From Rhodoferax sp. (GTDB lineage Bacteria; Pseudomonadota; Gammaproteobacteria; Burkholderiales; Burkholderiaceae_C), in the NCBI GenBank assembly GCA_029946045.1, contig JAQSDS010000044.1:1-7652 (forward strand): a stretch of 7,652 nucleotides of DNA, written 5' to 3'. The translations under genes and the position numbers were made by a program. A model generated the notes under the pieces. That model did no database searches. It worked only from the letters and a program-made list of their open reading frames with translations, and had not been told where the DNA came from. Positions 1-6,855 of the stretch are shown piece by piece (the stretch's first letter is position 1; each line of letters starts with the position of its first letter).

Positions 1-900
1 TTAAGCTGTTCCGACCACTGCCAATTCCCGGTGCCGCTTGAGGGTGGCCCAGTGCGGCGCAAACAGGGCGTTCAACTGTTCCACCAGATAGACCGAGCGG
101 TGTTGACCGCCAGTGCAGCCGATGGCCACCGTCACATAGCTGCGGTGGTTGTTTGCCATGGCGTCCAGCCAGTGGTCCAAAAAGCCGTGAATATGGTCCA
201 GCATTCTTTGCACGTCGGCCTGTTTTTGCAAAAAGTCGATCACGGGACCGTCGCATCCGGTGAGGTCGCGCAGGGCCGGTTCGTAGTGTGGGTTGGGCAG
301 CATGCGCACGTCAAAGACAAAATCTGCATCGTTGGGCACGCCGCGTTTGAAAGCGAACGATTCAAACACCAAAGTTAGTTGATTGTCTGGGGCGTTGATG
401 AAGGACTTGACATAAGCCTGCAGCTGGGTGGGGCGAATGATGCTGGAGTCGATCACATGGGCCTGGTCACGCAACTCACTGAGCAGTTCACGTTCCAGGT
501 CAATGGCCTCGGCCAGCGCTCGGTGCTGGTCATGGCTGTGGTCTGGGGTGTCGGCTTTTGACAACGGGTGGCGCCGCCGTGTTTCCGAGAACCGGCGTAG
601 CAGCGTGTCGCTGCTGGCATCCAGAAACAGACAGTCGACCTGCATGCCCTGGGTTTTGAGTTTGGCCAGTTGGCTGGGCACCAGCGGCAGCGAGGTGGCA
701 CTGCGCACGTCCATGGCAATAGCCAGCTGAACGGCATGATGGGTTCGTTCCAGCTTGATCAAGGGCATCAGCAGTTCAGGGGGCAAATTGTCGACGCAGT
801 AAAAACCCAGGTCTTCCAGCGCCCTGAGCGCCACCGATTTACCCGAGCCGGACATGCCCGTGATCAATACCAGATGCATTTGTTTGTAGGGTAGCGGCAT
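1..900 (-). CDS. rapZ: RapZ, P-loop nucleotide-binding adapter protein (RNase adapter family)
   Basis: The 299-residue product matches the RapZ (YvcJ/YhbJ) family, usually about 285-300 residues. A Walker A loop GMSGSGKS lies at residues 15-22, followed by the family block [19 protein letters not shown] Walker B-like LFLDAS is at 91-96. The C-terminal domain carries [10 protein letters not shown] (196-205) and [10 protein letters not shown] (261-270), the region linked to glucosamine-6-phosphate sensing. In enterobacteria RapZ presents the sRNA GlmZ to RNase E and so controls GlmS. In other bacteria it is a nucleotide-binding protein of less clear role. The ATG at 900 is preferred because GGGAGG lies 9 nt upstream; the in-frame ATG at 879 gives a length closer to E. 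coli but has no ribosome site. It is the last visible gene of the nadK-recN-rapZ cluster. The C-terminus lacks the lysine/arginine tail used by E. coli RapZ to bind RNA, so an sRNA role is doubtful. The family call is secure. Confidence 0.95.
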   Translation of the reverse strand: MPLPYKQMHLVLITGMSGSGKSVALRALEDLGFYCVDNLPPELLMPLIKLERTHHAVQLAIAMDVRSATSLPLVPSQLAKLKTQGMQVDCLFLDASSDTLLRRFSETRRRHPLSKADTPDHSHDQHRALAEAIDLERELLSELRDQAHVIDSSIIRPTQLQAYVKSFINAPDNQLTLVFESFAFKRGVPNDADFVFDVRMLPNPHYEPALRDLTGCDGPVIDFLQKQADVQRMLDHIHGFLDHWLDAMANNHRSYVTVAIGCTGGQHRSVYLVEQLNALFAPHWATLKRHRELAVVGTA

Positions 901-905
901 GTGGT

Positions 906-2558
906 TCAGCCTCCCTGGGTATGCAACATTTCACGCGCATGCGCCAGCGTGCTGTTCAACAGGCGCTCACCGCCGAGCATGCGAGCCAGCTCGGCCACAC
1001 GGGTCTCGCTGTCAACCTGGGTCACCGAGCTCAGGGTGACACTGTCCTGAAGCTGCTTGCGCACCACCAGATGCTGATCGGCACAGGCTGCCACCTGCGG
1101 CAGGTGGGTGACAGCCAGCACCTGGCGGTCCTGCCCCAGGCGCTTCATGAGCAGGCCCACGGTTTCAGCCACGGCTCCGCCGACACCGGCATCCACTTCG
1201 TCAAAAATCAGCGTTTGGGCCGTGCCCAACTGGCTGGTGGTAACGGCAATGGCTAGAGCGATGCGCGACAGCTCGCCGCCAGAGGCGACTTTGTTGACCG
1301 CACGCGGTGTGCTGCCGGCGTGCCCTGCGACCAAAAATGTGACTTCTTCGAGCCCGCTTTGCAGCGCTTGGGCAGCAGGCTGCACATGCACTTCAAACTG
1401 GCCACCTTGCATGCCCAGACCCTGCATGGCCTGGGTGATGGCGTGAGCCAGTTTCGGCGCGCTGCGCTTGCGTGCCTGAGTCAATATACCGGCCTCTTGC
1501 GCATAGGCCTGCCAGGCTGCGGCCACGGCGTTTTCCAGCCCTTGCAGGTCGGCACTGGCGTCGAGTTGTGCCAAGTCTTGCTGCCAGCTTGCCAGTAACT
1601 CGGGCAGTTCGGCAGGGTTGCGCTTATAGCGCCGCGCCGTGGAGAGCCACGAGCCCAGGCGTTCATCGAGCACGGCAAGCCGATCCGGGTCGAGCTCGGT
1701 CTTGCGCAAGTAGCTGCGCAAGGCGTGCGCGGTGTCTTGCACCTGCGCCAGACTCGACGTCAGCATCTCGGTCAGATTCTTGAAATAAGGCTCCAGCTGT
1801 TCCTGCTGTTGCAGCAGCTGGCAGGCATGGCTCAGACGCTCCAGCGCGTTGCCCTCGTCTTCATCCAGCGTCAGGGCGGCGGCTTGGGCGGCATCGAGCA
1901 GGGCCTGGGCATGAGCGAGTCGCGTATGTTCGGTGTTGAGTTCGGTCCATTCGCTGGCTTGGGGTGCCAGCTTGTCGAGCTCGCCAATTTGCCAGCTCAG
2001 GCGTTCGCGCTCGCGCAGCAACGAATCTTGCGACTGCAGTGCCTGATCAAGTTGCGCCTGGGCCGCCCGCCACTGCTGCCATTTTGTCGCCACAGCATCA
2101 CTCGAGACTTGTGCATAAGCGTCTAGCAGGTCGCGCACGGCATCCGGGCGCGTCAGGCTTTGCCAGGCATGCTGACCGTGGATGTCGAGCAACTGCTCGC
2201 CCAGACTGCGCAATTGGGTGGCGGTGGCCGGGCTGCCGTTGATCCAGGCGCGGCTTTTGCCCTGCGCGTCGACTGTGCGGCGCAGCAACAGCGTGGTGTC
2301 CGCTTCGAAACCCGCTTCGTCGAGCCATTGCATGACGCTGGGGGCACTGTCAAATTCAGCGCTCACCTCACAGCGGCCGGCCCCTTCGCGGATCAGCGTC
2401 ACATCGGCACGGCCACCCGTCACCAGTTGCAGTGCATCGATCAAAATGGATTTTCCAGCGCCGGTCTCACCGGTCAGGACGGTGAACTGGCTACCCAGTT
2501 CAAGTTCAAGTTCGCTGACGATGACAAGGTCTCGCAGCACCATGCGTTTCAGGCTCAC
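906..2558 (-). CDS. recN: DNA repair protein RecN (SMC-like ATPase)
   Basis: The 550-residue product has the RecN layout. An N-terminal ATPase half carries Walker A GETGAGKS (residues 30-37) and the family segment [13 protein letters not shown] (123-135). The middle is a long glutamine- and alanine-rich coiled coil (about 150-370). The C-terminal half has the ABC signature SGGELSR (426-432), Walker B TLIFDEVD (449-456) and the VTHLPQVAA histidine switch (near 485). RecN binds DNA ends or single strands at double-strand breaks and helps RecA-dependent recombinational repair in the cytoplasm. The start chosen is the GTG at 2558. It overlaps the nadK stop as GTGA, has AAGGAG 10 nt upstream, and gives the usual short lead into the [13 protein letters not shown] strand. 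An ATG at 2543 is also possible; the longer frame from 2582 would extend into nadK without support. Translation is probably coupled to nadK. No LexA-type operator was recognised, and none would be expected inside the operon. Confidence 0.95.
   Translation of the reverse strand: MSLKRMVLRDLVIVSELELELGSQFTVLTGETGAGKSILIDALQLVTGGRADVTLIREGAGRCEVSAEFDSAPSVMQWLDEAGFEADTTLLLRRTVDAQGKSRAWINGSPATATQLRSLGEQLLDIHGQHAWQSLTRPDAVRDLLDAYAQVSSDAVATKWQQWRAAQAQLDQALQSQDSLLRERERLSWQIGELDKLAPQASEWTELNTEHTRLAHAQALLDAAQAAALTLDEDEGNALERLSHACQLLQQQEQLEPYFKNLTEMLTSSLAQVQDTAHALRSYLRKTELDPDRLAVLDERLGSWLSTARRYKRNPAELPELLASWQQDLAQLDASADLQGLENAVAAAWQAYAQEAGILTQARKRSAPKLAHAITQAMQGLGMQGGQFEVHVQPAAQALQSGLEEVTFLVAGHAGSTPRAVNKVASGGELSRIALAIAVTTSQLGTAQTLIFDEVDAGVGGAVAETVGLLMKRLGQDRQVLAVTHLPQVAACADQHLVVRKQLQDSVTLSSVTQVDSETRVAELARMLGGERLLNSTLAHAREMLHTQGG
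910..915 (-). promoter_or_regulatory. Ribosome binding site of rapZ
   Basis: GGGAGG on the minus strand lies 9 nt before the ATG at 900, inside the last codons of recN. It decides the choice of the upstream start over the ATG at 879 and implies translation from a recN-rapZ transcript. Confidence 0.7.
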
Positions 2559-3457
2559 GTGACAGCCACTCCTTCGTTCCAATGCAGCTTCTCGCGCAAG
2601 GTGTCAAAGTATGACCAGCCCTGCGGGTGCAAAAAGCGCACATGGTGTTCCGAACGGGCGACTTCAATGCGGTCACCATGCATCAGGGACGCCAGCGACT
2701 GCATGTCGAAGCTGGCGCTGGCGTCCCTGCCGGCGACAATCTCTATTGCAATCCTGGACGTGTTGGCCAGCACGATGGGACGATTGGACAAGGTGTGCGG
2801 TGCAATCGGCACCATGACCCAACCGGGGACCGACGGGTGCATCAGCGGGCCGCCGGAGGACAGCGCATAAGCGGTGGATCCGGTCGGGGTCGCAATGATG
2901 AGGCCGTCGGCGCGCTGGTTGGCCACAAAATGGCCGTCCACCTCGACCCGCAACTCCACCATGCCAGCGGAAGCACCGCGATTCACCACCACGTCGTTCA
3001 TGGCCATGGCCTGGAAAACGCAGTGGCCGTCGCGCAGCACCCGGGCGTTCATCAGGCTGCGGTGGTCCTCCACATAAGCGCCGCGCAGCATTTTCTCCAG
3101 GCTCGTGGCAAAGCTGCCGTAGGGTACATCGGTAATAAAGCCGAGTCGACCCTGGTTGATGCCGATCAACGGCACGCCGAAAGGCGCCATTTGCCGGCCA
3201 ATGCCAAGCATGGTGCCATCACCGCCTACCACCAAACCCAAATCACATTGCTTGCCAATTTGTGCCACGCTCAGCGCCGGGTAGTCGGTGATACCCATGT
3301 TGAGCGCGGTATCCTGCTCCATGGCAACATCACAGCCCAGGTCGTCCAGAAAGTGGGCCACGGCCACCAGTGCAGCTCGCGAGTTGGCGCCACTGGGACC
3401 CGCGGAGTTGGTTTGGTATTTACCGACCAGGGCAACGTGCTTGAATTTGGACTTCAT
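2555..3457 (-). CDS. nadK: NAD kinase
   Basis: The 300-residue product phosphorylates NAD to NADP using ATP (or polyphosphate in some family members) in the cytoplasm. The diagnostic GGDGTMLG motif is at residues 78-85, with the catalytic aspartate of the GGDG loop. NDVVVNRG (154-161) binds substrate and [14 protein letters not shown] (184-197) is the conserved C-terminal core. Length fits the bacterial family (about 290-305). The ATG at 3457 is preferred: it opens directly into [11 protein letters not shown] as in relatives. A TTG two codons upstream (3463) is the only extension and falls inside a -10-like element. No Shine-Dalgarno is visible before the ATG. It is the first gene of the leftward nadK-recN-rapZ cluster and diverges from hrcA across 28 bp. 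Confidence 0.96.
   Translation of the reverse strand: MKSKFKHVALVGKYQTNSAGPSGANSRAALVAVAHFLDDLGCDVAMEQDTALNMGITDYPALSVAQIGKQCDLGLVVGGDGTMLGIGRQMAPFGVPLIGINQGRLGFITDVPYGSFATSLEKMLRGAYVEDHRSLMNARVLRDGHCVFQAMAMNDVVVNRGASAGMVELRVEVDGHFVANQRADGLIIATPTGSTAYALSSGGPLMHPSVPGWVMVPIAPHTLSNRPIVLANTSRIAIEIVAGRDASASFDMQSLASLMHGDRIEVARSEHHVRFLHPQGWSYFDTLREKLHWNEGVAVT
2569..2574 (-). promoter_or_regulatory. Ribosome binding site of recN
   Basis: AAGGAG on the minus strand, within the last codons of nadK, lies 10 nt before the GTG at 2558. Together with the GTGA stop/start overlap it supports a GTG start and translational coupling to nadK. Confidence 0.6.
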
Positions 3458-3463
3458 CTGCAA

Positions 3464-3469
3464 ATTACA
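3464..3469 (-). promoter_or_regulatory. Candidate nadK operon promoter (extended -10)
   Basis: On the minus strand TGTAAT matches the -10 consensus at five of six positions. It is preceded by TGA, forming an extended -10 (TGNTGTAAT). No good -35 is found at 16-18 bp. Counting 7 bp from the hexamer's last base puts the transcription start on the A of the nadK ATG (3457), so the message may be leaderless. Assignment is by inspection only. Confidence 0.45.
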
Positions 3470-3473
3470 TCAC

Positions 3474-3479
3474 TAAAAT
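3474..3479 (+). promoter_or_regulatory. Candidate hrcA promoter (-10 TAAAAT)
   Basis: TAAAAT matches the -10 consensus at five of six positions. The -35 region at the expected distance (ACTTCA with a 17-bp spacer) is poor. The implied transcription start is the A of the hrcA ATG at 3486, which would give a leaderless message; this agrees with the lack of a Shine-Dalgarno. No CIRCE element (TTAGCACTC-N9-GAGTGCTAA) is present, so HrcA autoregulation is not supported here. Confidence 0.45.
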
Positions 3480-3485
3480 GAAACC

Positions 3486-4490
3486 ATGCTCGACGATCGT
3501 GCCAAGTTATTACTCAAAGCGCTGGTAGAACGCTACATTGCTGACGGCCAGCCCGTGGGCTCGCGCACCTTGTCGCGCGCGTCTGGTCTGGATTTGTCGC
3601 CGGCCACCATTCGTAACGTGATGTCGGACCTGGAAGAACTGGGTCTGATCGCCAGCCCGCATACCTCTGCCGGGCGCATTCCCACGGCGCGCGGCTACCG
3701 CCTGTTTGTCGACACCATGCTGACGGTGCAGCGTGGCCAGATCGGCACCCCCAGCCTGGCGCATGACCAGCCACAAAAAGTGATTTCCAACGCAGCCAAC
3801 CTGCTGTCAAGTCTGTCCCAATTTGTCGGTGTGGTAATTGCCCCCAAGCGCACGTCGGTGTTTCGGCACATCGAGTTTTTGCGGTTGTCAGAACGGCGCC
3901 TGCTGGTCATCATTGTGTCGCCCGAAGGTGACGTGCAAAACCGGGTGATTTTTACCGAGGTCGACTACACCCAGTCGCAATTGGTCGAGGCCGCCAATTA
4001 CCTCAATACCAACTACGTCGGTCTGGCGATTGAACAGGTGCGTGAGCGGCTGAAAAATGAGGTCGACTCCCTGCGCAGCGAAATTGCCAGCCTGATGAAT
4101 GCGGCCGTGGCGGCCAACACCGAGGCCATGACCGAAGGGCAGGACGAAGTGATCATCTCGGGCGAGAGAAATTTGCTTTCGGTCAGTGATTTTTCCAACG
4201 ACATGGGCCATCTGCGCCGCGCTTTTAACCTTTTTGAGCAAAAAGCCCAGCTGATGCGATTGCTCGACGTGACGGGGCAAGCCGAAGGTGTGCGCATTTT
4301 TATTGGCGGTGAGAGCCAGGTGGTGCCTTTTGAGGACCTGTCGATCGTCAGCGCCCCCTACGAGGTGGACGGTCAGGTGGTGGGCACGCTGGGCGTGGTC
4401 GGCCCCACCCGCATGGCCTATGACCGCATGATTCAGATTGTGGACATCACCTCCAAATTGGTCAGCAACGCGCTGAGTCACCACAAATAG
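3486..4490 (+). CDS. hrcA: Heat-inducible transcription repressor HrcA
   Basis: The 334-residue product is a full-length HrcA. Residues 1 to about 75 form a winged helix-turn-helix, including [17 protein letters not shown] (37-53) and the wing segment [18 protein letters not shown] (59-76). A GAF-like and insertion region follows. The conserved C-terminal block has IFIGGES (271-277), DLSIVSAPY (284-292) and [17 protein letters not shown] (300-316). HrcA binds CIRCE operators of chaperone genes such as groESL and is kept active by GroEL; heat titrates GroEL and relieves repression. The ATG at 3486 is fixed by an in-frame TAA at 3474-3476, so no longer start exists. No ribosome site precedes it. 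It diverges from nadK, and a tRNA gene begins 34 bp after its stop. No dnaK, grpE or dnaJ neighbours are in the window, unlike the Firmicute arrangement. Confidence 0.97.
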   Translation: MLDDRAKLLLKALVERYIADGQPVGSRTLSRASGLDLSPATIRNVMSDLEELGLIASPHTSAGRIPTARGYRLFVDTMLTVQRGQIGTPSLAHDQPQKVISNAANLLSSLSQFVGVVIAPKRTSVFRHIEFLRLSERRLLVIIVSPEGDVQNRVIFTEVDYTQSQLVEAANYLNTNYVGLAIEQVRERLKNEVDSLRSEIASLMNAAVAANTEAMTEGQDEVIISGERNLLSVSDFSNDMGHLRRAFNLFEQKAQLMRLLDVTGQAEGVRIFIGGESQVVPFEDLSIVSAPYEVDGQVVGTLGVVGPTRMAYDRMIQIVDITSKLVSNALSHHK

Positions 4491-4505
4491 CGCGTGACAG
4501 CCCCG

Positions 4506-4511
4506 TACAAT
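4506..4511 (+). promoter_or_regulatory. Candidate tRNA promoter (-10 TACAAT)
   Basis: TACAAT matches the -10 consensus at five of six positions and sits 13 bp before the mature tRNA 5' end. It is followed by a GC-rich discriminator (CCGCGC), as in stringently controlled stable-RNA promoters. The -35 region (about 4483-4488) is poor. The implied start gives a tRNA leader of about 7 nt. Confidence 0.5.
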
Positions 4512-4524
4512 CCGCGCTTCGGTC

Positions 4525-4601
4525 GGGGCGTTAGCTCAGTTGGTTAGAGCAGAGGACTCATAATCCTTTGGTCCACAGTTCAAGTCTGTGACGCCCTACC
4601 A
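4525..4601 (+). tRNA. tRNA with CAT anticodon (tRNA-Ile2 or elongator tRNA-Met)
   Basis: A complete 77-nt cloverleaf folds by eye. The acceptor stem GGGGCGT pairs with ACGCCCT, with a G-U at the first pair, then discriminator A and encoded CCA. The D arm is GCTC/GAGC. The anticodon stem GAGGA/TCCTT has loop CTCATAA, with anticodon CAT at 4559-4561. The variable loop is TGGTC and the T arm CACAG/CTGTG has loop TTCAAGT. The base-paired first position and loop rule out the initiator tRNA, which has an unpaired 1-72 position. A CAT anticodon can be elongator Met, or Ile2 when C34 is converted to lysidine by TilS. The TTTGGTC segment and TTCAAGT loop resemble E. coli ileX more than metT, so Ile2 is slightly favoured. 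It lies between hrcA and the cyclase gene, all on the same strand. Confidence 0.95.
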
Positions 4602-4612
4602 TTTCCTCTGAA

Positions 4613-4628
4613 GCCGATGCAGATCGGC
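4613..4628 (+). other. Small inverted repeat after the tRNA
   Basis: GCCGAT and ATCGGC form a perfect 6-bp stem around a GCAG loop, 11 nt after the tRNA CCA. No T-tract follows on either strand, so it is not a standard terminator. It encloses the ATG at 4617, the furthest upstream in-frame start of the cyclase, and would tend to hide that codon. It could be a 3' processing signal or coincidence. Confidence 0.4.
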
Positions 4629-4676
4629 GAACGAACGGGACAGCGCTCAGCCAGCGCCCAGTATGTCGACCGGATG

Positions 4677-4681
4677 AAGGA
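4677..4681 (+). promoter_or_regulatory. Ribosome binding site of the cyclase gene
   Basis: AAGGA lies 7 nt before the ATG at 4689, an ideal distance. The in-frame ATGs at 4617 and 4674 have no comparable sequence. This decides the start. The rest of 4602-4688 shows no convincing promoter, so read-through from the tRNA or hrcA is possible. Confidence 0.65.
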
Positions 4682-4688
4682 TCAAACT

Positions 4689-6830
4689 ATGCGTCGCTGG
4701 TTTAATTTGAGTTTGAACATACTGATGCCGCTGTTTGCCGTTGGCATCGGTGCAGCGCTTCTGCTGCTCGACCCGCCCTTGCTGCAAACCTTGCGTCAGG
4801 CGGTGTTTGACCAATACCAAAGAGTTCACCCGCGCATTTACCAGACAGCCCCGGTACGGATCATTGACATCGATGAGGAAAGCCTCGCCAAAATTGGTCA
4901 GTGGCCCTGGCCCCGCAGCCGGATTGCAGAGCTGGTGGAGCGCCTGCGTCAGGCTGAGGTGGCGGCGGTTGGCTTCGACGTGTTGTTTGCCGAGCCCGAC
5001 CGGACGTCGCCCAAAGCCATGCTCAATATCTGGAGCCTGCCCAGCGCTGCTCAACGCAGTGTTGCCATGTTGCCAGACCACGACGATCTGCTGGCTGCCG
5101 CGCTGGCGCCTGGTGGTGTGGTGCTGGGTTTGTCGCTGGAGCGCCAAGGCGAGGGCTTGCCCTTGCCAGCCCAGAAGTACCGTTATGTGAGTATGGGCGG
5201 GTCGGCTTTGCCCTTTGTCCATGCGTTTACACGAGCTGTTCCGTCTTTGCCGCTGCTGAGTAAGGCCGCGGCCGGCAACGGAGTTTTGACCTTTGTGCCT
5301 GACAACGATGGTGTGGTGCGCCGCGTGCCGCTGTTGTTGCGCTTGGGTGATAGTTTGGTGCCGTCGCTGGTGTCTGAGGTGCTGCGGGTGGGGCAGGGTG
5401 CGCAGAATTACATGCTGCGCACCTCAGAATCCCCGGGTGTTGGCTTGACCGAACTGAAGATCGGCCAATTCTCCATACCCACCACGTCGGCAGGCGAAGC
5501 CTGGGTCCACTACACCGGCCCGGTCAAGGAACGTACCATTCCGGCCTGGAAAATTCTGGCGGGTGAGATCCCGGCTGCTGAATTGCAGGGCAAGCTGCTG
5601 CTGGTGGGCACCTCTGCCCAGGGCCTGATGGATTTGCGCTTCAGTCCGCTTGGCGGGGTCATGCCGGGTGTGGAAGCCCATGCCCAGATGCTCGAACAGG
5701 TGCTGACAGACAGCTATCTCTATCGCCCGGCCTGGGCCAATGCGATCGAGGCACTGACCATCGTTGTCGGCGGTCTGGCCATGGGCACGCTGGCGCTGGT
5801 GACGGGTGCGCTGGTTTCTGCCGTGGTGACCCTGCTGGTGATCGGCGGCGTGATCTGGGGAGGCTGGGTGGCTTTCATGGACCACCGACTGCTGCTCGAC
5901 CCAGTGACGCCGGCGTTGGGTATTTTCATTGCCTTTTTGCTGTCCAGCGTCATGCACCATCTTTCCACCGAGCGGCGCCAGCGCTTTGTGCGCGAGGCCT
6001 TTTCGCGCTACGTGTCGCCTAATCTGGTGTCCTACATTGTTGGGCACCCAGATCAGCTTGAACTTGGCGGAAAGCGCCAGGAGTGCAGCTTTATTTTTAC
6101 CGATCTGGCAGGTTTTACCAGTCTGATGGAAAAGATTGATCCGGCTGAGGTGGTCGCCTTGTTGAATGGTTATCTGGACGAGATGATCAGCACAGCGTTT
6201 TCCTTTAATGGCACATTGGAGCGCATCATTGGTGATGCCGTGGTGATCATGTTTTCGGCGCCTGTGCAGCAACCCGACCACCGCCAGCGCGCACTGAGTT
6301 GCGCCATTGCCATGCAGCGTTTTGCCTCGCGTTACTCGGAAGAGCTGAGAGCCAAGGGCTTCGCTTTTGGTCAGACCCGCATCGGGGTGCACTCGGGGAG
6401 CGTCATTGTGGGCAATTTTGGTGGTTCGCACATGTTTGACTATCGTGCGCTCGGGGACACCATCAACACGGCGTCCCGACTGGAAAGTGTCAACAAGCAC
6501 CTCGGTACACGCATGTGTGTGTCTGAGAACACCTTGTCAGGCTGTACTGGCGTCGTCGTTCGGCCCGTGGGTCGTCTGGTGCTCAAGGGCAAGACCGAGC
6601 CCTTGATGGTGTTTCAGCCCATTCACAATGGTCTGGAAATCCCTGGTGCGCCTTTGGAAGACCCGGAATATGCCGCAGCCTACGCGCTGCTGACGCAAGA
6701 CCCGGTGGCGGCACGCACCGCGTTTGAGCAACTGGCCAAGGAGCGCCCCGACGATCCGCTGGTCAACTTGCACTTGCAACGTCTGCAAGACAATCAGATC
6801 GGCGATCTGATCGTGATGACCGAGAAATAA
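4689..6830 (+). CDS. CHASE2-domain class III adenylate/guanylate cyclase
   Basis: The 713-residue membrane protein has an N-terminal transmembrane helix (about 6-27). A periplasmic CHASE2 sensor follows (about 28-340) with hallmark RIIDIDEESL (57-66), GQWPWPRS (70-77), PDNDGVVRRVPLL (204-216) and PGVEAHAQMLEQVL (326-339). Three closely spaced helices (about 351-371, 374-394, 404-424) and a short linker lead to a cytoplasmic class III cyclase domain (about 462-641). Metal-binding aspartates are D472 in FTDLAGFT and D516 in IIGDAV. The transition-state pair is N593 and R597 in NTASRL. The product is probably cAMP, made in response to an unknown periplasmic signal. The two usual purine-selecting positions are R512 and R586 instead of lysine and threonine/aspartate, so substrate is uncertain. 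A helical, TPR-like tail (about 655-702) ends the protein. The ATG at 4689 is chosen for its ribosome site; starts at 4674 or 4617 would add 5 or 24 residues before the first helix. It is convergent with the TolC-OmpA gene. Confidence 0.92.
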   Translation: MRRWFNLSLNILMPLFAVGIGAALLLLDPPLLQTLRQAVFDQYQRVHPRIYQTAPVRIIDIDEESLAKIGQWPWPRSRIAELVERLRQAEVAAVGFDVLFAEPDRTSPKAMLNIWSLPSAAQRSVAMLPDHDDLLAAALAPGGVVLGLSLERQGEGLPLPAQKYRYVSMGGSALPFVHAFTRAVPSLPLLSKAAAGNGVLTFVPDNDGVVRRVPLLLRLGDSLVPSLVSEVLRVGQGAQNYMLRTSESPGVGLTELKIGQFSIPTTSAGEAWVHYTGPVKERTIPAWKILAGEIPAAELQGKLLLVGTSAQGLMDLRFSPLGGVMPGVEAHAQMLEQVLTDSYLYRPAWANAIEALTIVVGGLAMGTLALVTGALVSAVVTLLVIGGVIWGGWVAFMDHRLLLDPVTPALGIFIAFLLSSVMHHLSTERRQRFVREAFSRYVSPNLVSYIVGHPDQLELGGKRQECSFIFTDLAGFTSLMEKIDPAEVVALLNGYLDEMISTAFSFNGTLERIIGDAVVIMFSAPVQQPDHRQRALSCAIAMQRFASRYSEELRAKGFAFGQTRIGVHSGSVIVGNFGGSHMFDYRALGDTINTASRLESVNKHLGTRMCVSENTLSGCTGVVVRPVGRLVLKGKTEPLMVFQPIHNGLEIPGAPLEDPEYAAAYALLTQDPVAARTAFEQLAKERPDDPLVNLHLQRLQDNQIGDLIVMTEK
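6793..6811 (+). other. Perfect 8-bp inverted repeat at the 3' end of the cyclase gene
   Basis: ATCAGATC and GATCTGAT form a perfect 8-bp stem around a GGC loop, ending 16 nt before the stop codon's first base. It lies within coding sequence. No T-tract follows, so it is not a classical terminator, but it could stabilise the mRNA end or act with the next repeat at the convergent junction. Confidence 0.5.
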
Positions 6831-6834
6831 TGAC

Positions 6835-6855
6835 CGCTAACCGGAACCTTTAGCG
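6835..6855. terminator. Weak hairpin between convergent genes
   Basis: CGCTAA (6835-6840) and TTAGCG (6850-6855) form a 6-bp stem with a 9-nt loop spanning the 19-bp gap, and include the stop codon of the leftward gene. It is symmetric and could serve both directions. The loop is large and no T-tract is present, so termination by it alone is doubtful. Confidence 0.3.

Noticed and set aside
3440..3470. CTTGAA at 3440-3445, resembling the -35 of a sigma-32 heat-shock promoter upstream of hrcA
   Set aside because: The only CCCAT-like partners (TTCATCT at 3453, ATTACAT at 3464) are at wrong spacing or poor matches, and the hexamer lies in nadK coding sequence.
2627..3481. A 284-residue open frame antisense to nadK
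   Set aside because: It shows no family motif and has the composition of a shadow frame; nadK on the other strand has all diagnostic motifs.
3458..3485. CIRCE operator for HrcA autoregulation
   Set aside because: No TTAGCACTC or GAGTGCTAA half-site exists in the 28-bp gap or beside it.
4501..4528. Inverted repeat CCCCG / CGGGG around the tRNA -10 element
   Set aside because: The stem is only 5 bp with an 18-nt loop, the second arm is simply the tRNA acceptor sequence, and the first arm lies upstream of the likely transcription start.
4617..4688. Longer cyclase starting at the ATG at 4617
   Set aside because: It lies inside a hairpin with no ribosome site, adds 24 polar residues before the first membrane helix, and the ATG at 4689 has AAGGA at ideal spacing.
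4602..4700. Integrated element or attachment site at the tRNA 3' end
   Set aside because: No integrase, no repeated tRNA 3' segment elsewhere in the window, and the adjacent gene is a full-length cyclase with composition like its surroundings.
5424..6500. A 358-residue open frame antisense to the cyclase gene
   Set aside because: It is histidine- and glutamine-rich low-quality sequence typical of the reverse complement of a GC-rich gene, with no recognisable domain, and the opposite strand encodes a clear cyclase.
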